Of a DNA stretch of 64,000 nucleotides, positions 22,848-34,503 are shown piece after piece. The stretch comes from Manihot esculenta (Eukaryota > Streptophyta > Magnoliopsida > Malpighiales > Euphorbiaceae). Both the position numbers and the translations under genes were made by a program. Location: contig NC_035167.2 in the NCBI RefSeq assembly GCF_001659605.2, forward strand, positions 7,725,531 through 7,789,530. Reading direction: 5' to 3'. Every line of letters starts with the position of its first letter. The stretch's first letter is position 1. The notes under the pieces are model-generated. The model did not search any database. It was not told the DNA's origin and worked only from the letters and a program-made list of their open reading frames with translations.

Positions 22848-23070
22848 CTAGGTTCATATGGTCGGACCTAGAGTGTCGGGCTCATAGATGTTACAGAAGA
22901 TCAAGCACAATAGGAAAGGTCATGTCCACTAGGATAGGATGTGGAGTCCTGTCTTACATGATGATGTGAAATGTTATGATATGAATGATATGCTATGATA
23001 TGTGATGCGGGTTCATGTGTGCCCACATGAACCATATGATGTTAATGTTCATGTGATGTGTACTGTTTTT

Positions 23071-23073
23071 CAG
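23071..23073 (+). promoter_or_regulatory. Splice-acceptor-like site before gag (element D)
   Basis: CTGTTTTTCAG lies 8 nt before the gag ATG and after a 240-bp leader that contains several ATGs. Confidence 0.45.
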
Positions 23074-23081
23074 AAAACAGG

Positions 23082-24633
23082 ATGAGAGGAACTCGTCGAT
23101 CAACAAGATTGACTGGAGTACCACCTGAGCATGAGGGCACGAGCGCCCGTCCTCCAGCATTGCCTAGGGCAATGTCTAGTAGGTCTGGCAGAGAAAGAGC
23201 AGTAAGAGACCCTAGAAGGTCTTTGGATCTGGGTAGAAGCAGATCAGTCAGAGGAACAGTTCAGGGAGGAGCATCAGAGGACGTGGGGGATGATATGGAT
23301 GTAGAGCAGAGGAGGGATGGCAGTTTGGGAGTCAGTATGTCAGAAGAAGGAATGGGAGAATCCCAAGGAGGCACTCAGGCCTCAGGATTTGTTCAGCCAC
23401 CTTACTACCCACCCTTCTCACAAAACCCTGGGTATTCGATGGGAGGCACATCGGACTACCACAGCTTTAGCCCTTATCCCACACAGATGCCATACCCACC
23501 CTACTACCCACCATATTCACAGTACCCAATGTATCCACCTCCACCTTACTATCCAAATCCAGCAAACCCTACCCCAGGGGATGCTGCACCTCCTCCTCCC
23601 CCAGCAGAACCAGCAGCCCCAGTTACCCAACCTCCTAGACCTAACTCAGCCAGTGGGAGCAAGGTCAAGATGACCGACTACATGAAGTTGGGTGCTCCCC
23701 AGTATGAAAAAGGGGATGACCCGTTTGTGTATCTGGAGAGGGTTAAGGTGATCACAGATGAGATTGGGGCTGATGATAGTAGAGCCATTCAGATGGCTGG
23801 GTTCACACTTAAGTGCAAGAAGGCACGAGAGTGGTTCAAGAATTATGTGAACCCGAAAGTGGATAGCATGTCTTGGGAAGAGTTTGCAAACGAGTTTGCA
23901 AGATGGGCTTTCCCAGACAGTTCAAGGGAGCTGAAGATGATAGAGTTTGAGCAGTTAAGGCAGACTGATGAGATGGGAGTGGAGGAGTTCACAGACAGAT
24001 TTTTAGAGCTGTTGCCTTTTGCAGGGCAAAGCCTTGACTCAGACCAGAAAAGGTCAAGGAGGTATATCATGAAACTCCACTCCAGGTATTCCTCCTTGAT
24101 CCAGTCAGCAGATAGGGAGAGCTTCCATGCCATAGTGGATATGGCCCGGAAAATGGAGGCCAGTGCCATCGTTCAAGGGTCAGTTAAACAGTCAGTGGCA
24201 CAGCCTTCTGGTTCTAAGACCCCAGGCTCTTCTTCAATGAGTGCAGCAACTTCAGGTAGCAAGAAGTGGGACAGAGGTCCCAGGAAGTCTAAGAAGAACA
24301 AGTTCTGGAACAAGGTTAAGTCCAGTCTGGAACTAGGGAGTGGCTCAAGCTCTGGTGCGGATAATGCAGTTTGTGCAAGGTGTGGTAAGCCACACAGAGG
24401 AGTATGTCGGTTTGGGACGACGGCCTGTTACAGATGTGGTCAGGAGGGGCATATGTCTCGAGAATGTCCAAGAGCAGCCCCGATGGCTCAGTCCCAGCAG
24501 ACAGCTTCAGGCAGTGTAGCGCAGCCAGCAGCTCCAGCCATGACTCAGGCCAGTGGCAGAGGCAGAGGGAGAGGGGCAGCCTCTTCTTCAGCAGGTTTCA
24601 GAGGTGAAGGTCCATCAACTCCAGCACGGATCT
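23082..24633 (+). pseudogene. Gag-Pol of element D, first part (gag to start of protease)
   Basis: The frame is open from MRGTRRSTRL to the E insertion. It shows an Arg/Ser-rich N-terminus, the Pro/Tyr-rich tract (PYPPYYPPY, containing PPYY), gag core (KVKMTDYMKLGAPQY onward), the CCHC knuckle [14 protein letters not shown] and the RGRGRG tract. It ends at PARI where E entered at GATCT. The second part is at 34504-37937 in the same register once E and one duplication are removed. Confidence 0.92.
24629..24633 (+). other. Target-site duplication GATCT, left copy (element E)
   Basis: GATCT stands before the LTR end TGTAACGACCC and recurs at 34499-34503 after TATTACA. Confidence 0.95.
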
Positions 24634-26880
24634 TGTAACGACCCGAAGATCGGACCGCTACCGGCGCTAGGATCCAGATCGGCGTAAGGCCGCCGGGACC
24701 CGTAGCAAGCCTAAAATAACCTGTAATCCTGTTTAATCCCATACATGATCAACAATACTCATATAACAACCAAGCTCAACCTGTACACAAACATAAACAT
24801 AACATAAACCTCCACTGGAGCCCTCATCAAAATGCTCCAATGGGGTATCTCATCATACATAAGCTTGGCTGAAACATAACCTCATATCTCATATCATAAA
24901 GACCATGTACATACAAGTGGGATTAACAATCTGTATTGGTCAAGCACAACTCTATCCTCAATATTCAAGTTACATAACATAACTTAAAACACTTTTACAT
25001 TACATCATAATACAATTGTCATGTCCACAGTCTAACTATTACATAAACATAGCTTCCATACTCTGGCTAACCTCCTGATCTACCCTGTACCTGCACAGCT
25101 GGGGTTAGGGGAGAGGGGTGAGCTACAAAGCCCAGTGAGCAGAATAGAGAAAACATATATTAAAATATTTCATGCTTCCATGAAATGCAACACAACACAA
25201 ACATATCACATAAGGATGGTATTGTCACCCATAGTCCTCAACATAGTCCAATCGTGCCAGGGGCGTAGAATGGGCCTCACTAGTCTTTCTCTTTCATACA
25301 TAACATAACATAACATTCCAATATGCCAGGGGCGTAGAATGGGCCTCACTGGTCTTTCTCTTAACATAGTCCAGGGGCGTAGAATGGGCCTCACTGGCAA
25401 TCCATACCGTATCCTCATCATATCATATCATAGGAGGACTAGAGGATCATCCAATAGCCAATCCGCATCCACATCATATTATGCAATGCAACATATTCGT
25501 GTACACTAATGCAAACAACCTAATATTACATGGCATCCATGATGCATGAACATGCTCAAAAACTTATACTTCTTTAATTTAAAAGTTAAGAGTTTATTCT
25601 ACTCACCTCTGGCTGAAGCTCTACAGACTCTGAAGCAGCTATCTCACTGCTGGGGTCCTCGGTTCCTCGGGTCCGAACCTATACAGGTGGACTCAAATGA
25701 GGGACCTAACATTATGAACATAACTCTAATCTACTCCCCAAAAACCCCCTAAAACATCATGAAAACATCACCTAGAAATATGCATGAAATGGCTGAACAG
25801 GGCACTTTCGGCGGCACCTTCGGCGGCCGAAAGTCCTGGACAGATCCGAAAGTCAGGCACTTTCGGCGGCACCTTCGGCGGCCGAAAGTCCCAGACAGAG
25901 ACGAAAGTCTCTTTTCGGGGGCAACTTCGGCAGCCGAATGTTGCCTCCACAAAGGGGGTTCGGCGGCCGAAAGTCCCTTCGGCGGCCGAACCTGAGCTTC
26001 TCCCGAAGGGTAGAAACTCAGCTCCTCTATGCACATTTCGCCTCCCAAGCTCAAATCATGCAAAAACTAGTTCTAAAACATGCATACATATCATACATTA
26101 CACCTAGGGGTCTCAAACTAGCATATACCCCAACTACAACACTTCAAACACACAAAAACCAACATACATTGTTCAAAATCATAACATAAACCCAAATATT
26201 CAAATAACCCTAACATGCATTTCTACCCCACAAATCTACTTAAAACTTGTTAAAAACATACATTGAGCTCAAGATCGGCTCTTACCTCTTGAAGATCGAG
26301 AGAGAGACGACCTAAACTCGGAGATCCAAGCAAATGGGCTCCTGAGTCTCCCAAGCTCCGAAACTTGTTTTAAAAGCTCAAAACCTTCAATGCAAGCTCA
26401 AGACTTAAGAAAAATGGTGGGGATTTGGAGGAAGAACAAAAGATTTGGGAGAGGGAGGTTGGAAGCTAGCTGTGGCCGAAAATGGGAGAAAACTCACCCA
26501 TTTCGGCTAAGTCCCCTTTTTATAGGTGGCTGGCCAGGCCACGTTCGGGGGCCGAATGTGCCTCCGAATCCATGCAATGTTCGGCGGCCGAACTTGACTT
26601 TCGGCGGCCGAACCTGGACTTCCCTCACTCATGCTTTCGGGGGCCTAACGTGCCTCCAAAACGCATGCATGTTCGGCGGCCGAACTTGACTTTCGGCGGC
26701 CGAACCTGAGTTTTCCTCCAAAGACTTTTCATGCAAAAACTCTTTTAAAATCGTATTTAAAATCATTAAAACATGAAAACATTTCATGAAAACATGCTTT
26801 TACCCTTCTAGAGGTTTCCGACATCCGAGATTCCACCGGACGGTAGGAATTCCGATATCGGAGTCTAGCCGGGTATTATA
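24634..26880 (-). repeat. 3' LTR of element E (left copy)
   Basis: 2247 bp, read on the minus strand from the end at 26880 to GGGTCGTTACA at 24634. It has palindrome blocks, a TATA box, a three-unit minisatellite (about 25253-25400) and the conserved splice-like sites, all as in D but inverted. Confidence 0.93.
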
Positions 26881-26893
26881 TTCTCCCCCCCTT
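26881..26893 (-). other. Polypurine tract of element E
   Basis: On the minus strand AAGGGGGGGAGAA directly precedes the 3' LTR. Confidence 0.88.
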
Positions 26894-26989
26894 AAGAACA
26901 TTCGTCCCCGAATGGTTCCTCAACTAGTACTTGCATAACATAAAACATAACATACATACTAAACACCTAGAACACATAGATACTAACCT

Positions 26990-29900
26990 CTAAAAGAGAT
27001 GGGGATACTGTTGGAGCATGGACTCCCGTGTCTCCCATGTACACTCCTCAATATTGTGGTGGTTCCAAAGGACTTTCACCATCGGGATTTCCTTGTTTCT
27101 CAACTTTCTGACCTGAGTGTCAAGAATCCGCACTGGCTGCTCTACATAGGTGAGATCCTCTTGGATCTCCACATCAGGCTCACTAAGAACCTTGCCCGGA
27201 TCTGACACGAACTTTCTCAACATTGAAACATGGAAAACCGGATGGATTCTTTGCATTGAAGCAGGTAAATCCAGCTTGTACGACACATTCCCAATCTTTT
27301 GCAAGATTTCAAAGGGTCCAATGTATCGTGGGGCTAGTTTACCTTTCTTCCCGAAGTGAACCACCCCTTTCATTGGAGACACCTTGAGCAATACTAGATC
27401 CCCCTCCTGAAAGTCTACCTGTTTCCTGTGGAGGTCTGCATAACTCTTCTGCCTGCTTGTAGCAGTTCTGATTCTCTCTCTGATGATGGGTACCACCCTG
27501 CTGGTGATCTCTACTAACTCAGGCCCTGCCAAGGCCTTCTCTCCTACTTCCTCCCAACAGACGGGTGATCTGCACTTCCTCCCATACAAAGCTTCATATG
27601 GAGCCATCCCGATGCTAGCATGATGGCTGTTATTGTAAGCAAACTCCACCAAAGGTAGATGTTGCCTCCAAGAACCGCCAAAGTCCAGCACACACATCCT
27701 TAGCATATCTTCTATGGTCTGGATGGTCCTCTCTGACTGTCCGTCTGTCTGTGGATGGAAGGCAGTGCTGAAATCCAACCTAGTACCCATAGCACTCTGC
27801 AGACTCCGCCAAAACCTGGAGGTGAACTGGGGCCCTCTATCTGACACTATAGATACCGGGACCCCATGCAGTCTGACAATCTCATCAACATACACCTGCG
27901 CTAACTTATCTACAGAGTAGTTGCTCCTAACTGGAATGAAGTGAGCAGATTTAGTAAGTCTGTCCACAATCACCCATATGGAGTCTAATCTGTTGGACGT
28001 TGCCGGTAACCCCACTACGAAGTCCATAGCTATATTCTCCCATTTCCACTCTGGAATAGGTAGCGGGTTAAGCATTCCAGCCGGCTTCTGATGTTCCAGC
28101 TTCACCCTCTGACATACCTCGCAGGCTGACACAAACTGTGCCACTTCTTTCTTCATAGCTGGCCACCAATATACTCTCTTCAGATCCTGATACATTTTGG
28201 TGGCTCCTGGGTGAACACTGTACCTTGCATTATGAGCTTCTCTCATAATGTCTCCTTTCAATCCCACGTCATCTGGTACACATAGTCTGTTCCCATAGCG
28301 GAGGATCCCCTTATCATCAAATCTGAACTCTTCACTTTTGCCTGACTGAACAGTCCTGGCAATCTTCACTAACTCTGGGTCCTCGTGCTGTTTCTGAGCC
28401 ACCTGCTCCAGAAACACGGGTGTCACTCTCATCTGTGCAATCAAAGCACCTGTACCAGACAACTCTAACTGTAGACCTTCATTCATGAGCTTGTAAAACT
28501 CCTTCACCACTGATCTCCTTTCTGCCATGATGTGGGATAGACTGCCTAGTGACTTCCGGCTTAGGGCATCTGCCACGACATTCGCCTTACCCGGATGGTA
28601 CTGGATCTTGCAATCATAGTCACTGAGCAGTTCTACCCATCTTCTCTGTCGTAAATTCAAATCTCTCTGACTCAAGATGTGCTGCAGGCTCTTATGATCT
28701 GTGAAGATCTCACATTTTACCCCATAGAGGTAATGCCTCCACATCTTGAGTGCAAAGATGACTGCTGCCATCTCAAGATCGTGTGTGGGGTAATTCAACT
28801 CATGCCTCTTCAGTTGTCTAGAGGCGTAAGCAATCACCCTCTCATTCTGCATAAGCACACCACCCAGTCCCACACGGGACGCATCACAAAAGACTGTAAA
28901 GTCCTCACCACTAGATGGCAGAGCTAAAATTGGTGCTGAAGTCAACCTCTTCTTGAGCTCTTCAAAACTCTCCTCACACTGGTCGGTCCACACAAACTTC
29001 TGATTCTTCCTGGTTAGTCTGGTCAGAGGAGCTGCTATCTTTGAGAAGTCCTGAACGAACCTCCTGTAGTAACCTGCCAAACCCAAGAAACTCCTGATCT
29101 CTGTTACTGAAGTGGGTCTAGGCCAGTTAGCCACGGCTTCTACCTTCTTGGGGTCTACCTCTATCCCGTTTTCTGACACTACATGCCCCAAGAACGAAAT
29201 GCTCCTTAGCCAGAACTCACACTTGGAGAACTTGGCATACAAGCCATGTTCCCTCAAGGTCTGTAGAACCAACCTCAGATGATGGGCATGTTCCTCTGCA
29301 TTCCTGGAATACACTAAGATATCATCTATGAAGACAATAACAAAGTGATCCAGGTACTGTCTAAACACTCTGTTCATGAGGTCCATGAATGCTGCAGGGG
29401 CGTTGGTTAACCCGAACGGCATCACAAGGAACTCAAAATGCCCATATCTGGTCCTGAAAGCTGTCTTTGGCACATCCTCTTCTCTGATCCTCAACTGATG
29501 ATACCCAGATCTCAGATCTATTTTGGAGAAACAACCCGCTCCTGCTAGCTGGTCGAATAGATCGTCGATCCTTGGCAATGGGTACTTATTCTTGGTAGTG
29601 ACTTTGTTCAACTGCCTATAGTCGATACAAAGTCTAAGGGATCCATCCTTCTTTCTCACAAACAGTACTGGAGCACCCCAGGGTGAGGTACTCGGTCAGA
29701 TGAAGCCCTTGTCTACCAGTTCTTGCAACTGTTCTTTCAATTCTTTCAACTCAGCTGGTGCCATCCTGTAGGGAGGGATAGAGATCGGTCGGGTTCCAGG
29801 CATCAGTTCTATCTCGAACTCTATCTCCCTAATAGGTGGTAAACCTGGCAACTCATCTGGGAACACATCTAAAAACTCATTGACCACTGGCACTGCGGCG

Positions 29901-31981
29901 GGCTCTCTAATCTGACTGACTAGCTCTCTCACATGAGCCAAATACCCCTGACATCCCCTCCTAAGCAACCTACGAGCCTGAAGAGATGAGATCAAACCTC
30001 TAGGTGTACCCCTCCTGTCTCCTCTGAAGACGACCTCTGATCCATCCTGACCTCTGAACCTGACTACCTTGTCCCTGCAGTCCAAGGTAGCACCATGGGT
30101 AGATAACCAGTCCATCCCTAGAATGACGTCAAAATCTGTCAACTCTAGAACCACAAGGTCGGCGGACATGCATCTCCCCTCAACAAAAACTGGACTACAC
30201 TGACAGACTGACTCTGTCACTGATGGATCACACTTGGGTCCACTGACCCAGAGAGGACACTCTAACCCAGAGACCATTAATCCCAACCTCTCTACGGCCC
30301 TCGGAGCAATAAAAGAATGAGATGCACCAGGGTCCATTAATGCATACACATCAGAACACCCAATGACTAAATTACCTGCCACCACGGTGTTAGATGCATC
30401 TGCCTCCTGCTGTGTCATGGTGAAGATCCTTGCTGGAGCTGACGGACCCTCACCTCTGAACCCTGCTGAAGAAGAGGCTGACCCTCTCCCTCTGCCTCTG
30501 CCACTGGCCTGTGTCATGGCTGGAGCTACTGGCTGAGCCACACTACCAGAAGCTGTCTGCTGAGACTGTGTCACAAAAGCTGCTCTAGGACACTCTCGTG
30601 CCATGTGTCCCTCCTGCCCACACCTGAAGCAGGCTGATGTCCCAACCAGACATACTCCTCTGTGTGGTCTACCACATTTCTTGCATACTGCATTCTCTGC
30701 ACCTGAGCTCGAGCCACTTCCTAATCCCAGACCTGACTTGATCTTGTTCCAGAACTTGTTCTTCTTAAACTTCTTGGTGGTACTGCCCCACCTCTTACTA
30801 CCTGAGCTTAAGGAAGAAGGATCCACTTTTCCCTTACCTGGGGTTCTGGAACCAGAAGGCTGTGCTGCTGACTGTTTGAATTTTCCCTCGATGATAGCAC
30901 TAGCCTCCATTCTCCTAGCCATGTCTACTATGGCGTGAAAACTCTCTCTATCCGCTGACTGTATCAAGGAGGAATACCTGGAATGGAGCTTCATGATATA
31001 CCTCCTTTACTTCTTCTGGTCTGTATTAAGGTCCTGCCCAGCAAATGGCAGCAACTCCATAAACCTGTCAGTATATTCGTCTACACTCATGTCATCAGTT
31101 TGCCTCAACTGCTCGAATTCTATCATCTTCAATTCCCTTGAACTATCAGGGAAAGCCCACCCTGCAAATTCATTAGCAAACTCCTCCCATGATAGACTAT
31201 CCACCCTCGATTTCACATAGCTCTTGAACCACTCACGGGCCTTCTTGCATTTTAGTGTGAACCCAGCCATCTGAATGGCTCTACTGTCATCTGCCCCTAT
31301 CTCATCTGTTATCGTCTTGACTCTCTCAAGGTACACAAACGGGTCATCACCGGTTTCAAACTGGGGAGCACCCAACTTCATATAATCAGTCATTCTGACC
31401 TTGCTCCCTCCAGATGAGCTAGGTTGAGGTATTTGGGTTTCTGGGACAGTAGGTGCTGCTGGTGGTGGAGGAGGTGCAGCATCCCCTGAGATAGGGTTTG
31501 CTGGATTTGGGTGATAGGGTGGGGGTGGATACATAGGGTACTGTGGGTATGGTGGGTAATATGGTGGGTATGGCATCTGTGTGGGGTAAGGGCTAAAACT
31601 AGGGTAATCCGATGTACCTCCCATCGAATACCCGGGATTCTGTGAGAAAGGTGGGTAATGAGGTGGCTGAACAAAACCCGAGGCCTGAGTGCCTCCTTGG
31701 GACTCTCCCATGCCTTCCTCTGACATACTCATCCCCAAACTGCCATCCCTCCTCTGGTCCACATCCATGTCATCTCCCACATCTTCTGACATACCACCTT
31801 GAACTGTTCCTCGTACTGATCTGCTTCTTCCCAGATCTAAAGACCTTCTAGGGTCTCTCACTGCTCGGTCCCTGTTGGACCTGCTAGACATTGCCCTAGG
31901 CAATGCTGGAAGACGGGCGCTCATGCCCTCATCCTCAGGTGGCACTCCAGTCAATCTTGCTGATCGACGAGTTCCTCTCAT
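26990..31981 (-). pseudogene. Gag-Pol of element E, two nonsense codons
   Basis: The start is the conserved [10 protein letters not shown] at 31981. Reading leftward come the Arg/Ser-rich region, Pro/Tyr tract, gag core, a TAA at 31007-31009 (gag C-terminal part), CCHC knuckle ([14 protein letters not shown], about 30591-30632), protease DPGAS (30320-30334), a TGA at 29696-29698 just before the reverse transcriptase core (an Arg codon in relatives), FIDD, RNase H, integrase with D,D35E, and the chromodomain ending YPHLF. No frameshift was seen, and downstream of 29696 the frame is open for 889 codons. The two stops would block the polyprotein unless it is supplied in trans. Confidence 0.93.
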
Positions 31982-31989
31982 CCTGTCTT

Positions 31990-31992
31990 CTG
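31990..31992 (-). promoter_or_regulatory. Splice-acceptor-like site before gag (element E)
   Basis: On the minus strand GGTTTTTCAG lies 8 nt before the gag ATG. Confidence 0.45.
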
Positions 31993-32236
31993 AAAAACCA
32001 CACATAGCACAAACATCAGCATCATATGGTTCATGTGGGCACACATGAACCCTCATCACATACATCACATAGCATAACATATCATTTATGCACATGCATA
32101 TAATCATGGCATATCACATCATCATGTAAGACAGGACTCCACATCCTATCCTAGTGGACATGACTTTTCCTATTGTGCTTGACCTGCTATAACCTCTATG
32201 AGCCCGACACTCTAGGTCCGACCATATGAACCTAGG

Positions 32237-32249
32237 GCTCTGATACCAC
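32237..32249 (-). other. Primer-binding site of element E (initiator-Met tRNA)
   Basis: On the minus strand TGGTATCAGAGCC starts two to three bases after the 5' LTR end, in the context shared with D. Confidence 0.85.
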
Positions 32250-32251
32250 TC

Positions 32252-34498
32252 TGTAACGACCCGAAGATCGGACCGCTACCGGCGCTAGGATCCAGATCGG
32301 CGTAAGGCCGCCGGGACCCGTAGCAAGCCTAAAATAACCTGTAATCCTGTTTAATCCCATACATGATCAACAATACTCATATAACAACCAAGCTCAACCT
32401 GTACACAAACATAAACATAACATAAACCTCCACTGGAGCCCTCATCAAAATGCTCCAATGGGGTATCTCATCATACATAAGCTTGGCTGAAACATAACCT
32501 CATATCTCATATCATAAAGACCATGTACATACAAGTGGGATTAACAATCTGTATTGGTCAAGCACAACTCTATCCTCAATATTCAAGTTACATAACATAA
32601 CTTAAAACACTTTTACATTACATCATAATACAATTGTCATGTCCACAGTCTAACTATTACATAAACATAGCTTCCATACTCTGGCTAACCTCCTGATCTA
32701 CCCTGTACCTGCACAGCTGGGGTTAGGGGAGAGGGGTGAGCTACAAAGCCCAGTGAGCAGAATAGAGAAAACATATATTAAAATATTTCATGCTTCCATG
32801 AAATGCAACACAACACAAACATATCACATAAGGATGGTATTGTCACCCATAGTCCTCAACATAGTCCAATCGTGCCAGGGGCGTAGAATGGGCCTCACTA
32901 GTCTTTCTCTTTCATACATAACATAACATAACATTCCAATATGCCAGGGGCGTAGAATGGGCCTCACTGGTCTTTCTCTTAACATAGTCCAGGGGCGTAG
33001 AATGGGCCTCACTGGCAATCCATACCGTATCCTCATCATATCATATCATAGGAGGACTAGAGGATCATCCAATAGCCAATCCGCATCCACATCATATTAT
33101 GCAATGCAACATATTCGTGTACACTAATGCAAACAACCTAATATTACATGGCATCCATGATGCATGAACATGCTCAAAAACTTATACTTCTTTAATTTAA
33201 AAGTTAAGAGTTTATTCTACTCACCTCTGGCTGAAGCTCTACAGACTCTGAAGCAGCTATCTCACTGCTGGGGTCCTCGGTTCCTCGGGTCCGAACCTAC
33301 ACAGGTGGACTCAAATGAGGGACCTAACATTATGAACATAACTCTAATCTACTCCCCAAAAACCCCCTAAAACATCATGAAAACATCACCTAGAAATATG
33401 CATGAAATGGCTGAACAGGGCACTTTCGGCGGCACCTTCGGCGGCCGAAAGTCCTGGACAGATCCGAAAGTCAGGCACTTTCGGCGGCACCTTCGGCGGC
33501 CGAAAGTCCCAGACAGAGACGAAAGTCTCTTTTCGGGGGCAACTTCGGCAGCCGAATGCTGCCTCCACAAAGGGGGTTCGGCGGCCGAAAGTCCCTTCGG
33601 CGGCCGAACCTGAGCTTCTCCCGAAGGGCAGAAACTCAGCTCCTCTATGCACATTTCGCCTCCCAAGCTCAAATCATGCAAAAACTAGTTCTAAAACATG
33701 CATACATATCATACATTACACCTAGGGGTCTCAAACTAGCATATACCCCAACTACAACACTTCAAACACACAAAAACCAACATACATTGTTCAAAATCAT
33801 AACATAAACCCAAATATTCAAATAACCCTAACATGCATTTCTACCCCACAAATCTACTTAAAACTTGTTAAAAACATACATTGAGCTCAAGATCGGCTCT
33901 TACCTCTTGAAGATCGAGAGAGAGACGACCTAAACTCGGAGATCCAAGCAAATGGGCTCCTGAGTCTCCCAAGCTCCGAAACTTGTTTTAAAAGCTCAAA
34001 ACCTTCAATGCAAGCTCAAGACTTAAGAAAAATGGTGGGGATTTGGAGGAAGAACAAAAGATTTGGGAGAGGGAGGTTGGAAGCTAGCTGTGGCCGAAAA
34101 TGGGAGAAAACTCACCCATTTCGGCTAAGTCCCCTTTTTATAGGTGGCTGGCCAGGCCACGTTCGGGGGCCGAATGTGCCTCCGAATCTATGCAATGTTC
34201 GGCGGCCGAACTTGACTTTCGGCGGCCGAACCTGGACTTCCCTCACTCATGCTTTCGGGGGCCTAACGTGCCTCCAAAACGCATGCATGTTCGGCGGCCG
34301 AACTTGACTTTCGGCGGCCGAACCTGAGTTTTCCTCCAAAGACTTTTCATGCAAAAACTCTTTTAAAATCGTATTTAAAATCATTAAAACATGAAAACAT
34401 TTCATGAAAACATGCTTTTACCCTTCTAGAGGTTTCCGACATCCGAGATTCCACCGGACGGTAGGAATTCCGATATCAGAGTCTAGCCGGGTATTACA
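32252..34498 (-). repeat. 5' LTR of element E (right copy)
   Basis: 2247 bp, the partner of 24634-26880. The minus-strand TATA box is at 34135-34142 and the minisatellite at about 32871-33018. Differences from the 3' LTR that I could read are near 33299, 33559, 33628, 34188, 34477 and 34497. Confidence 0.93.
34135..34142 (-). promoter_or_regulatory. TATA box, 5' LTR of element E
   Basis: TATAAAAA on the minus strand follows GGCCAGCCACC, the same context as in D. Confidence 0.6.
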
Positions 34499-34503
34499 GA
34501 TCT
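34499..34503 (+). other. Target-site duplication GATCT, right copy (element E)
   Basis: Partner of 24629-24633. Confidence 0.95.

Larger units (their letters stand above)
24634..34498 (-). mobile_element. Element E: young chromovirus inserted antisense in element D
   Basis: E is complete: two LTRs of 2247 bp each, primer site, Gag-Pol, polypurine tract and a 5-bp duplication. By eye the LTRs differ at six sites, all transitions, one being the terminal base pair of the 3' LTR (TATA in place of TACA on the plus strand). Gag-Pol has two nonsense codons, so E is not autonomous today. Confidence 0.95.
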
